In this document: positions 1 to 7,710 of the stretch, piece after piece
Numbering within the stretch: position 1 is the stretch's first letter
Layout: each line of letters starts with the position of its first letter
Source: Fragilaria radians
Taxonomy: Eukaryota; Bacillariophyta; Fragilariophyceae; Fragilariales; Fragilariaceae
Reading direction: 5' to 3'
Assembly (NCBI GenBank): GCA_900642245.1
Contig: CAAAJI010000134.1
Location: forward strand, 47,977 to 59,372
Length of the DNA stretch: 11,396 nucleotides
The notes under the pieces: generated by a model
Seen by the model: only the letters and a program-made list of their open reading frames with translations
Database searches by the model: none
Told to the model about the DNA's origin: nothing
Position numbers and translations under genes: made by a program

Positions 1-2198
1 TTGGAGAATTACAATCCAATAATCTAAATCTTAGAAAAAGACCGAATCAACGTTCAAGTATAACTGATGTTTTCGGTATCATGTCTTTCAGTAATTTGAA
101 TGAGGAGAGTATAGAGCATGGTGATTTCACACCTAGAAGGCCTTCAATTTTTGGAATCCGACTAGATAATCCAGATACCTCAATCACACTTACAAACAAA
201 AATGATCTAACGGATCAAAGCATCAAAGAAAAGGAGGATTCTGTCTCAAAGCATGATGCTATCAACCGTTCAAGAAAAATAGGGTTAAGAGTCTCAAATC
301 TCGAGCCGCAAAGTATGCAATCGCCTTCAAAACTGGGTATGGATTATGGCAAAAATGTTGTTCCATCCCACGAGATGGAACTCACCACACCGAATTCTTT
401 AGCCGATCTAGAACCTACTGTTCAGCATATCAAAACTCGAAGTCATGAAACAGAAGTTGAAGAGAATTCAGATACTGTTGACGAACTGGATGGAATCATC
501 GACGATGACATTCTTTTGGATGAATACATTGAAGAACTTGTTGCTAAGGAAGTTAACAATCACGAATCGTTACGAAATCGAAATAGTTCTAGTAACTTCA
601 GTCGCTCTAAGGATGGAAAATCTTCTTGTGATTCATCGTTAGATCAAAAGCGAGGAAGTACATATTTTATTCAAGTATCAGAGGAAGATGACCATCAGGA
701 CACCTTCAAGGAAGAGGGGAGCAGAAAAGAGGATGACTCGTTAAATCGTCTTGAATTGTTAAAGGATAATCTTGATAAAGCTCCGCGTACTCAAAAGGAT
801 TTGAACGGTTGGTTTGAAAGAAATACGGATCGAAAAAAGACTCTTACTTCAGTGGAAGACAGAAGTCACTACGGGGAAATCGAGAGCGTAGCAGGTTATT
901 CATTGCAAGAGAGCTTGCATAGTCGTCGTAGCACCATGGTTTCACGTGCACTGAAACTTGACAACGACTTGCTTTCAGTGGACGAACTTTCACATCTCGA
1001 TGAGTACTCCGATGGATTGAGACGAGATTCATCGCGTCGCAGTTATTCAGATCGGAGCGATTCTGATCGAAGTTTCTCAGATCGGAGCTACTCAGATCAT
1101 AGCTCCGAACGCAGCAATTCTAATAGAAATTTCTTGCATTTAGAAAGCTCAGATCCTGAAGGTGAAAATTTGCATGAAGAATTTAACAATGGTTCAATGC
1201 GTCATGAGTATTCTGATGATTTAAACTTGTTACCACTGGAAGATAGTAATTGTGATACAGGCAACAAATCACACCCCACCATTCGAGATGCTACTTTTGA
1301 CGCAAATAGTTATGATATCCAATCAATGCCGGAAAGTGATAACCATCATGGGGAAGATTTATCTTGTGATGTAATGATAGCTCAGTTAAGCACAGATAAC
1401 GCTCTGCCAGATGAGATAGTATCAGACGAATGTGACGCTGTACTATTGCCTCAGATAAACGACAAATCAACTGAATTGCAAATACCCCCGGTGATTCCTA
1501 TCTCTGATGACACTACGATACCTTCTGATCACCTCGCTCCTTTAACAATCTTGAACAATGAAGTAATAGAGCCGATTATGAATTTTGATCCAGAAACCTT
1601 TCAACCAAGAGAGATACAAGTTGTTGACGAGAAACCCATGGAGCTAAAACTTGACGACCAGCCTGTTGACGAAGAAAATACGCAGGGATTCAAAGATTTT
1701 CCAAGACATGATGGCACCGCTTTCTTTCGGTATCGGCTACAGGAGTGGAAGGAGTCAGTAGAAGGTGCGAAATCCCGTGCAGTAACGTTTGACAAAGTAA
1801 TTATTCGGGAGCATAACCTATGTCCAGGTGATAATCCAGCATGCTCTGATTCTTTGCCCATATCTCTAGACTGGGATCATGGTCCGATTCGAGTTTGGGC
1901 GATCGATGATTTCGAAAAAGTAAAGTACATGTTTCCAATCCCTGAAGATGCTGAGGGTATGGCACGTAGATTATCTTGGATGGAGCGTCGTGAACTACTA
2001 ATTGAAGTAGGAGGGTATTCGGACCGAGATATTAGACTAGCAGAAAAGACACATTCTAAAATTTTGGAGGAGGATCGTAAACAACTTGCTCAGGGAAAAA
2101 ATGCAACCCCCGGGTTCTTTTCGCGTTTGTTTTCAGGCAAGCAATCCCAGTCTCGGCCGATCCCAGAAGATGATATTGATGAAAAAGCTCATGGATAA
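1..2198 (+). CDS. Large disordered acidic protein with conserved C-terminal GDNPxCS-type domain (5' partial)
   Basis: The first ATG in the window is at 81, giving 705 residues. The same frame stays open from base 3, and its translation there (Arg, Ser and Asn rich) resembles the rest, so the gene probably begins before the window. Residues 1-540 (counted from the ATG at 81) are hydrophilic, rich in Asp, Glu and Ser and likely disordered, with an SYSDR-type repeat near 321-349. From about residue 540 the protein becomes folded-looking: an RAVTF motif (566-570), VIIREHN, CPGDNPACS (581-589), a Trp/Asp-rich stretch, then LSWMERRELL and GGYSDRDIRLAEK (about 631-656). I recall this motif order (V-x-F, IRE, GDNP-x-CS, Arg-rich helix, GYS) from stramenopile proteins of unknown function. 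RAVTF also fits the RVxF docking motif for protein phosphatase 1, which is only inference. No signal peptide or membrane segment is visible. The tail (PGFFSRLFSGKQSQ) is duplicated downstream. The reading frame is well supported; the function is unknown. Confidence 0.85.
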   Translation, partial: GELQSNNLNLRKRPNQRSSITDVFGIMSFSNLNEESIEHGDFTPRRPSIFGIRLDNPDTSITLTNKNDLTDQSIKEKEDSVSKHDAINRSRKIGLRVSNLEPQSMQSPSKLGMDYGKNVVPSHEMELTTPNSLADLEPTVQHIKTRSHETEVEENSDTVDELDGIIDDDILLDEYIEELVAKEVNNHESLRNRNSSSNFSRSKDGKSSCDSSLDQKRGSTYFIQVSEEDDHQDTFKEEGSRKEDDSLNRLELLKDNLDKAPRTQKDLNGWFERNTDRKKTLTSVEDRSHYGEIESVAGYSLQESLHSRRSTMVSRALKLDNDLLSVDELSHLDEYSDGLRRDSSRRSYSDRSDSDRSFSDRSYSDHSSERSNSNRNFLHLESSDPEGENLHEEFNNGSMRHEYSDDLNLLPLEDSNCDTGNKSHPTIRDATFDANSYDIQSMPESDNHHGEDLSCDVMIAQLSTDNALPDEIVSDECDAVLLPQINDKSTELQIPPVIPISDDTTIPSDHLAPLTILNNEVIEPIMNFDPETFQPREIQVVDEKPMELKLDDQPVDEENTQGFKDFPRHDGTAFFRYRLQEWKESVEGAKSRAVTFDKVIIREHNLCPGDNPACSDSLPISLDWDHGPIRVWAIDDFEKVKYMFPIPEDAEGMARRLSWMERRELLIEVGGYSDRDIRLAEKTHSKILEEDRKQLAQGKNATPGFFSRLFSGKQSQSRPIPEDDIDEKAHG
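1041..1127 (+). repeat. 15-bp in-frame tandem repeat coding SYSDR units
   Basis: Four clear 15-bp units start at 1041, 1056, 1071 and 1086. They encode S-Y-S-D-R, S-D-S-D-R, S-F-S-D-R and S-Y-S-D-H, followed by decayed units (SSER, SNSNR) to about 1127. The core is roughly tcagatcggagc. The period is a multiple of three, so copy-number changes keep the frame. The product is an Arg/Ser/Asp tract like a short RS-type segment, a possible kinase or protein-interaction site, inferred from composition only. Confidence 0.85.
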
Positions 2199-2206
2199 TT
2201 GGAACC

Positions 2207-2212
2207 AATAAA
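2207..2212 (+). terminator. AATAAA poly(A) signal of the first gene
   Basis: A canonical AATAAA hexamer starts 9 bp after the TAA stop at 2196-2198. This is close to the stop but suits a compact algal 3' UTR. The same hexamer occurs at the matching place (2415-2420) in the downstream duplicate. Confidence 0.5.
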
Positions 2213-2282
2213 ACAAGACATTCATTGGCCTTCACATGTAATTGTCAAATTATAAAGATTTCTTGTCGCGATGCCAAGCCTT

Positions 2283-2406
2283 CGTCAACAACTTGCTCCA
2301 GGAAGAAAATGTAAACCCCGGGTTCTTTTCGCGTCTGTTTTCAGGCAAGCAATCCCAGCACCAGCTTATCACAGAAGATGATATGGATGTAAAAGCTCAT
2401 GGATAA
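2283..2406 (+). pseudogene. Broken second copy of the first gene's C-terminus
   Basis: This copy keeps an open frame from after a stop at 2239 through to TAA at 2404-2406. It encodes a tail beginning PGFFSRLFSGKQSQ and ending KAHG, matching the parent gene's last 30 or so residues. The stretch between has changed: SRPIPEDDIDE in the parent is HQLITEDDMDV here. There is no start codon, and a 1-bp insertion shifts the frame relative to the upstream part of the copy. It is most simply a dead fragment. It could serve as an alternative last exon if some transcript spliced past the first stop, but I see no clear acceptor to support that. Confidence 0.7.
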
Positions 2407-2414
2407 TTGGAACC

Positions 2415-2420
2415 AATAAA
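2415..2420 (+). terminator. Second AATAAA in the duplicated 3' end
   Basis: This hexamer lies 9 bp after the TAA of the duplicate, the same spacing as in the parent copy. It could give the first gene a second, distal polyadenylation site. Confidence 0.35.
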
Positions 2421-2692
2421 TCGGGACACTTCATTGTCCTTCACATGTAATTGTGAAATAAGAAAGATTTCTTGTTGCCATGCCAGGCCACATTTTCCTA
2501 TACAAGTAAAAACTAACTCCTTGAAAAATGATTTCTAGATGAAATCACTGATTATTTTTCACATTCCAAAATATTCTTTATTAAACTCCTGAGTTTAGGC
2601 TAGATCAAGTCACTTTGAAGCGAGGATAGATGAAAAGCTTGGAGCCATAATTAGTCACAATCTAGATACGCAGAAACGCCCATCCTTCTGGA

Positions 2693-2707
2693 ATATATAT
2701 ATATATA
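2693..2707. repeat. AT dinucleotide microsatellite
   Basis: About seven uninterrupted AT units lie in the spacer downstream of the duplicated 3' end. It is too short to carry further meaning. Confidence 0.8.
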
Positions 2708-2888
2708 AGTTACCAGAATTAGGAACAAGTCTGTGAGTGCAATGGTAAAATATGCATGTAGAATAAGTCAAACATGTGTATACAAAGTTCTCTAGATTAA
2801 AAAACGTTGATTACACTCAAGAATGACAAACTGGTAAATGGAATGTGATATGATTTTCAGACGGATTGGATTGCATGAGTTTGTATGC

Positions 2889-3110
2889 TCAAGGTTGAGC
2901 TTTTGCTTTAACATAAGACTTGAGATTTATTTCTCTAGTTCTACTCCCGTAGTTCTTCCTAGTAGGATTTGCAGCCTTCTTCAGTCTCTCCGATGTGTGC
3001 GTGAATGAGGCTTCAGCATGAGAGGAGCCAAATTGTAAGGGTGTCTTACTTCACCCACATGAGTGATGTTTGGGGTTTGTGTCAGTAAAGCATAATATGG
3101 GTTTGTTCAT
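2889..3110 (-). pseudogene. Possible minus-strand coding relic
   Basis: On the minus strand a frame opens with ATG at 3110-3108, has one TGA at 3053-3051, then runs 53 codons to TGA at 2891-2889. The second block reads like real protein: basic, mixed composition, including SERLKKAANPTRKNYG and LKSYVKAKAQP. Its DNA is less AT-rich than its surroundings. I do not recognise the family. An open stretch of this length is not rare by chance in AT-rich DNA, so the call rests on composition. It could be a terminal exon of a gene with unseen introns, a dead gene fragment, a transposon scrap, or chance. Confidence 0.2.
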
Positions 3111-3619
3111 AATTTTGTCCCTAGTTTTTATTTTCTTGAACTATGCCACTCCAACTTTATTAAACTATCGTATCTTGCACATTGCATTATCAGGCACGAG
3201 AAAGGAAATAAGCAATTTAGTGAAATTAGGAGTATTGGAAGATTAAAGCTCACAAGATAATTCCGAATATGACACCCCACTCTATATCATTTGTATGATC
3301 CTCTCTACATTAATTGTGTTTACTGATATACATTGTTTTAACAATTACAAATTCTGTGGTACTTTCTTAATAATGTTTTCAAATCTACATGATACCGTCA
3401 AATACATTTTGCCGTCATACTTTCCTATGCAATATCATTATTGCATTGTCTATGTGAACAACCTTGTAGGAAAGTGCTTCTTATATTTCTAATGCAGACT
3501 TGGAACTATGATCGTTAGTAAACAAGGAATATTCATATTGGTGTAATTTGGTGCTACGTAGTTTTACAATCTCAATCGTATTGAACCCTAGCCTTATCAT
3601 GAACAACTACACGGTTGAC

Positions 3620-3684
3620 ATCCAGTGTCTAAAAACAAATCTCAATATTCAGTGTCTAAAGTCATACCTCACAATTCAATGTCA
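3620..3684 (+). repeat. Three 27-bp direct repeats abutting a start codon
   Basis: The core atccagtgtct at 3620 recurs as attcagtgtct at 3647 and attcaatgtca at 3674, an exact 27-bp period. The bases between the cores are also similar (aaaacaaatctca and aagtcatacctca). The last core ends on the A of the ATG at 3684, so the start codon of the next gene lies at the edge of the third unit. A competing frame from the ATG at 3599 reads through the repeats (IQCLK units) and overlaps the gene's start, so it would act as an upstream ORF if transcription begins before 3599. Confidence 0.75.
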
Positions 3685-4580
3685 TGTCTCTCGAGGAACG
3701 TGTAGACGAACTTCCAATAACACCACCCACCAAACTACGAATTCAGCACATTATATCCCAAAAACTCAAAAATGCTCATAATACTCCATTAAGACAAGGT
3801 GCATGTCACAAAGGGGCAAATGAGAGCCCAAAGCTGAATGCGTTGGAAGTTGACCCAATAATGAAATTTCACTTCCAAAAAATGATCCATGGTCCAATAA
3901 CTTGTGATCCAATGTCACAAGTTTTATCGGATCAAGTATTACGACCTGTGAAAAGAATTAAGATGGCTGTCAGTGATCAAGTAATTGACGATACAAAAGA
4001 CAGCAAGTTAGAGGATAAAGTCGACAACATATTAACTTCCAAATTGGGATCTAAAGCACTGAATGCCTGGTTAGTGTTAAACGGAGGATCTGAGCTCAGT
4101 AAGCAAGAAATACTTTTCAATATAAAGAATGTCAGACACCCAATATCGATTCTTGCACAAAAGTCACCCTTCCTGCAAAACAAGCAAGAGCTAGGGGGTT
4201 CAATTGATGAAAACGACGCTAATTTACACTTGAATACTTTTCAAACTCAAATGTCTTGTTTCACGGATGAAAGCTTGAGCATCAATAACCTTCAAAACAC
4301 TTTAGAATCTCTTCCAAATTCAAACATCGATATATTACGTGACAAAATTTCTGGCGTCTATAATGAATTGTGTGCTGAGGAAAAGAAGGTTGAATTTCGC
4401 TACCATCAAACATTCCACGAGCTTACAGTAACCGATATCGTGGGGGAAATTCAGTCTATGGATAATCTAATTGCTGCTGCGAAGGAGAGAGAAAAATGTA
4501 TCATAGAAGAGTCAAAACAGCTTGGTCTCTATGGATTACCTAATGACATGATTTTGCACGAAAAGAGGGAAGAGAGCTGA
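3684..4580 (+). CDS. Hypothetical protein, 298 residues, hydrophilic with helical C-terminus
   Basis: An intact 298-codon frame starts at the first in-frame ATG after a stop at 3657. The start context, tcATGtct, matches the starts at 81 and 11088. I do not recognise the family. The N-terminal 95 residues are Pro, Lys and His rich and end in a basic cluster (RPVKRIKM, about 87-94) that could be a nuclear localisation signal. Residues 103-135 form a charged segment with a short hydrophobic part (KALNAWLVLNGG). Residues about 215-285 are predicted by eye to be helical and possibly coiled coil, with alternating Glu, Lys and hydrophobics (DKISGVYNELCAEEKKVEF, IAAAKEREKCIIEESKQ). There is no signal peptide or membrane helix. 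A coding-like stretch in the same frame reopens 36 bases after the stop, so the C-terminus may be wrong if an intron has been missed. The composition suggests a nuclear or cytoskeletal scaffold protein, which is inference only. Confidence 0.78.
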   Translation: MSLEERVDELPITPPTKLRIQHIISQKLKNAHNTPLRQGACHKGANESPKLNALEVDPIMKFHFQKMIHGPITCDPMSQVLSDQVLRPVKRIKMAVSDQVIDDTKDSKLEDKVDNILTSKLGSKALNAWLVLNGGSELSKQEILFNIKNVRHPISILAQKSPFLQNKQELGGSIDENDANLHLNTFQTQMSCFTDESLSINNLQNTLESLPNSNIDILRDKISGVYNELCAEEKKVEFRYHQTFHELTVTDIVGEIQSMDNLIAAAKEREKCIIEESKQLGLYGLPNDMILHEKREES

Positions 4581-4616
4581 TAATTTTGAAACCTTTTTTC
4601 GGAATGTCTTACTTAA

Positions 4617-4727
4617 TGTATCCAATACAGGCTTTGTGAAGAGGAGTACGCCTCATACTGGTTTTCTCTGCTGAAACTGTTACATGAAGAACATTCGAGC
4701 TTCAAGAGGCTTTTCATGAAATCATGA
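4617..4727 (+). other. Candidate missed terminal exon in frame with the preceding gene
   Basis: After several in-frame stops (4578-4616) the same frame as the 298-residue gene reopens for 36 codons to TGA at 4725-4727. Its translation is protein-like, with EEEYASYWFSLLKLLHEEH and FKRLFMKS. An AG preceded by a pyrimidine-poor tract (tccaatacag) at 4629-4630 could be a splice acceptor. A frame-keeping donor would need a GT starting at 4511 (gtcaaa) or 4454 (gtctat); both are weak. It may be the real C-terminus, an alternative one, or chance. Confidence 0.25.
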
Positions 4728-6538
4728 CTGACCTTAACATACCAGTTTCTGCTGTAATTCATTGATATGATTGAATTGACTCCACAAAAAGTAATTCACA
4801 CTTTCAAGAAAAGATATGAAAAAATATGCTTAGCTTGCTCACGAGGCATGAATAATGATGAGCATATATTGATTTCGCCACTAAGTTCTTATCAATCATC
4901 CAAATAGCTGGCACCAAACTCATTATGATTCCATATTGTATATGGTTTGAAATCGATAGGTTAATTGCCATGAAGTACAACATGGATCTCTTGACAAGAC
5001 TCTTTCAGTAAAGCATTTCATTGCAGATGTTCCTGAATTTTGTTTTTGATGACGGTCATTGATTTCATGAGAATGATGTTCAAAAACAGCGTTTAAAAGG
5101 AAATTATAAATAATTCATTTTCAGAAGTAGTGTAGAAGGTTCTAATATTGCTTCCATAATAATGATTTGAATTCAAAAGACAAAGAATCATTTTTCTCAC
5201 ACATTCTTGGTCCAAATGAATGGCATGATCCAATTTATTACATGATAGGTTATGTCAGTTTTGAATTCTTCATCAGTGCATGTAGTTTATTGGTCATGGA
5301 GCTATGACTTTTTCACAGATGTTGCGATATATCTTTCTTTTTTTCTATACAGAATATTTTGATGATATTGCATATATAGCTGTAACCCATTTTATGATCG
5401 CTAAAGAATTGTCCGAGTTCGAACATTTTTACTTAAGGACTGTTTTGATCTAAGAAAATAAAGTAATACGTGCGTATCACAATGTAGCGAGAGACACGTA
5501 TGCCTCATTCTGAATTATCTTGTGTACTATAGTCCTCTGGTGCTCCCAATTTCCCCCGTGGTTGAATTGCGCAGTTCAGGGGATACTTACTACCTTTATC
5601 TTCCTAATCAATCGAATTTTTAAGGGACTGATGAATTCTTTTTTAGAGTTTTTCTTACAAGTAGGTCATAAAGTTTTCATGATGAATCCATATTCTATTC
5701 TAATTAATTGTACTCTGGATTAGATTCAATATTCTACCATTAACTACCATCTTCCTTATAGAACATAAAAGACATCTATTTAATTGAGTAATTTCCTGAC
5801 ACTTTTCTACTAACTTTTTTCCTGATAACTTCAATAGAAGAAATCCAGCATACTGATTATCACTAGTGGAAAGTTGTAGCCAATGTTGAACCCATGTAAT
5901 CCTGCTTGGTACTTCTTCTGAGTATAACTATTCATAAAAATCACTGTACATCACGAAGATATCCTCTATGGACTAAATCTGTGATGCTACCAGTACTATG
6001 TTATATCACATATTCCAATATCACTTTTAGGTCATCGAAGATGAAAGTGTTTTCTAACCAAATCCTATCGTAAAATAAGGAAGAGACAAAAAGGAACTGA
6101 GCGTTCTGACCACTGTTTGACCTTGAAAGCAAGAAAGAGACAACAAGGAATTGATAAAGAAAAATAATGAATATAAAGAAAATTAAGTTTTACATCAGGG
6201 TCCTGTCTGCTGTTTGCCATAGTACTATTCTAGCATATTATTCTTTGCCAACCAGGTGAGAAAGGTGTAGAGAGTTTTACTGTGATAAATAGTCTTGAGA
6301 TTGCAATGGTTTTTGTTTATATCTGAAAACTTCACTACCTCCTGTTTGCGTGTGTTGAGTAACCAGCAGTACATCAAAAAAATTAAAGATGAAGAGTATT
6401 TCAATTGCACGCGAAATAATATAGAGTCCCGATGGCATAATTAGATGATGATAATTGAAAGCGATGATTTAAGAAAGTGAAAGACATTCCGATTTACGGG
6501 TATTGCTCATAGTAGCATATTAAGCGCATCTAAGGACA

Positions 6539-6557
6539 ATATATAAATATATATATT
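6539..6557. repeat. AT-rich microsatellite
   Basis: An interrupted AT run (atatataaatatatatat) lies inside the gene-poor spacer. Only the simple repeat itself is visible. Confidence 0.7.
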
Positions 6558-6834
6558 GACATTGTATGAAGAAGTAAATGCAATTTAGGCTGTTTTGAAT
6601 TTAAATTGATGAAAAACTCAGTTGAATTCATTATCAAAAGGGAAATAGCCAGCATTACACGTTTCACGCTAAGTTTACACCCCGAGGTCAAAAGAAGGTG
6701 TTCAATTATTATATTTACAGTTTCTTTAATCAAGTGGAATGTGGCTGGTACCTGCACGTGAAAAAGAACTCATTACGTAGTCTCATCATTCACCTTGAAG
6801 TTCAATCAATGAGGGATTGACGTGATGTACCACA

Positions 6835-6840
6835 TATAAA
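6835..6840 (+). promoter_or_regulatory. TATA box-like TATAAA ahead of tiny ORFs
   Basis: TATAAA lies 52 bp before an ATG at 6892 that opens only 23 codons, and 138 bp before an ATG at 6978 that opens 35 codons (ending TAA at 7083-7085; includes FDHIDSEFP). The TATA-to-ATG spacing resembles that of the carrier gene at 11088. A CACGTG at 6755 lies further upstream. It could be a decayed gene, a short peptide or RNA gene, or chance. Confidence 0.15.
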
Positions 6841-7634
6841 TACAACCTCTCAAACAAAAGGCAATCTAAAAGAAAAGATTCCTTTGTAGAGATGAGAAGT
6901 CAAACACTTATTTCCCCTTTAGGGAAGTCCAAAATCATTTCAATTCAACAAAAAAACGGATAAGGATTTTCCATACCATGAAAAAATGTGAATTTGATCA
7001 CATTGACAGTGAGTTTCCAATGTCTGCAACATTTATTAATTTGAATCAATACTTGAAACTTCGAAAAACTCAGAGACATTTCTAAGTTTACATCTTAACA
7101 TCTGGTCGCATTTTTACCTGAGAGGATTCAATAGAGCTACATGGTAACAGCACTGCATCAAAGCTATGAAATACTTGGTGAGACTAATGGATTGTATCAT
7201 CAATCTTGGATGTCTTTTCTTCACATGGTAAGTAAATTGGAAGGGAGTCTCCGCATCAATATGATCAAGAAATAAAAGTCCAATCAAGTTGCTTGTCTCA
7301 AACTATACTTTTCATTGCACATGATTGTTATTATGTTAATGAAGTATGTTTAGCATTATCATCGTGGTGTTTGCTGATACTAGGGATGATATGATTGTGA
7401 ATGCTTATATGACTTTATGCGCAATGACCGATACTATACCGTGTTTTTTAGGTATTAAGGAAGGGAAAGTTAATACGAATTGTAAAAGTTAAGAGGTAAA
7501 GCTTCCAATGAAAATGCAAACGCTTAAGCTCAACATTTTACATTTCTGAAGTGAATCAGAAATATTATGATTAAGATTGTTTTATCCTGAGATATACACT
7601 CTACCTTACTAAGCAAGCCTTATTTGAACGATCT

Positions 7635-7640
7635 TTTATT
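7635..7640 (-). terminator. AATAAA poly(A) signal for the secreted-protein gene
   Basis: TTTATT on the plus strand reads AATAAA on the minus strand, about 71 bp past the TAA stop of the gene at 7711-9054. The distance is plausible, but the hexamer is common in AT-rich DNA. Confidence 0.35.
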
Positions 7641-7710
7641 ATATATTTGAATCATATTATCGTAATTAGATCCAAGCTTCAATAAGCGCCAACATCTTCA
7701 AGGCTGTGAA

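Larger units (their letters stand above)
2076..2489 (+). repeat. Tandem duplication (about 207 bp x 2) of the gene's 3' end
   Basis: Copy one runs from about 2076 to 2280 and copy two from about 2283 to 2489. Shared landmarks occur in order: cgt-aaacaacttgct/cgt-caacaacttgct, ccccgggttcttttcgcg, ttttcaggcaagcaatccca, agaagatgatat, aaagctcatggataattgg, the AATAAA hexamer, cttcacatgtaattgt, aagatttcttgt, and gccaagcc/gccaggcc. The offset is 207 bp at the left end and 208 bp at the stop codon, so copy two carries a 1-bp insertion between cttgct and the ccccggg block. Scattered substitutions show that the duplication is not recent. Confidence 0.92.
2490..3619. other. Mostly non-coding spacer
   Basis: No convincing gene was seen in this roughly 1.1 kb. 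It contains an AT dinucleotide run near 2693-2707 and an imperfect hairpin, gctcaa-gg-ttgagc, near 2887. A less AT-rich patch at about 2940-3075 has a minus-strand frame that looks coding-like and is listed separately. A 65-codon open frame at 3295-3492 (+) is rich in Phe, Ile, Tyr and Cys and is most likely chance. Confidence 0.55.
4728..7634. other. Long AT-rich gene-poor spacer
   Basis: About 2.9 kb without a supported gene, rRNA, tRNA or recognisable transposon protein. The longest open frames (5520-5723 +, 6225-6410 -, 6530-6757 -) are 60-75 codons, hydrophobic and rich in Ile, Phe, Leu and Asn, as expected from chance frames in AT-rich DNA. There is an AT microsatellite at 6539-6557, a CACGTG E-box at 6755-6760, and a TATAAA at 6835-6840. 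A non-coding RNA or a multi-exon gene with very short exons cannot be excluded by eye. Confidence 0.5.

Noticed and set aside
1601..1861. An 86-codon minus-strand frame in the first gene.
   Set aside because: It is an antisense shadow of the conserved C-terminal domain; the plus-strand frame is clearly the coding one.
3620..3684. A CRISPR-like array.
   Set aside because: These are three contiguous degenerate repeats without unique spacers in a eukaryotic context.
3548..3781. A 77-codon plus-strand frame overlapping the start of the 298-residue gene.
   Set aside because: It mainly reflects the 27-bp repeats and the start of the longer gene read in another frame. It is kept only as a possible upstream ORF.
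5400..5430. A gagttcgaac string resembling a tRNA T-loop.
   Set aside because: No matching T-stem, anticodon arm or acceptor stem is present around it.
4497..5513. Similarity of tacgcctcatactg (about 4646) to tatgcctcattctg (about 5500), taken at first for a duplication.
   Set aside because: The match is only about 12 bases and the flanks do not align.
5520..6757. Three short hydrophobic open frames (5520-5723 +, 6225-6410 -, 6530-6757 -).
   Set aside because: Each is 61-75 codons, made of Ile, Phe, Leu and Asn as expected in AT-rich DNA, with no motif or promoter support.
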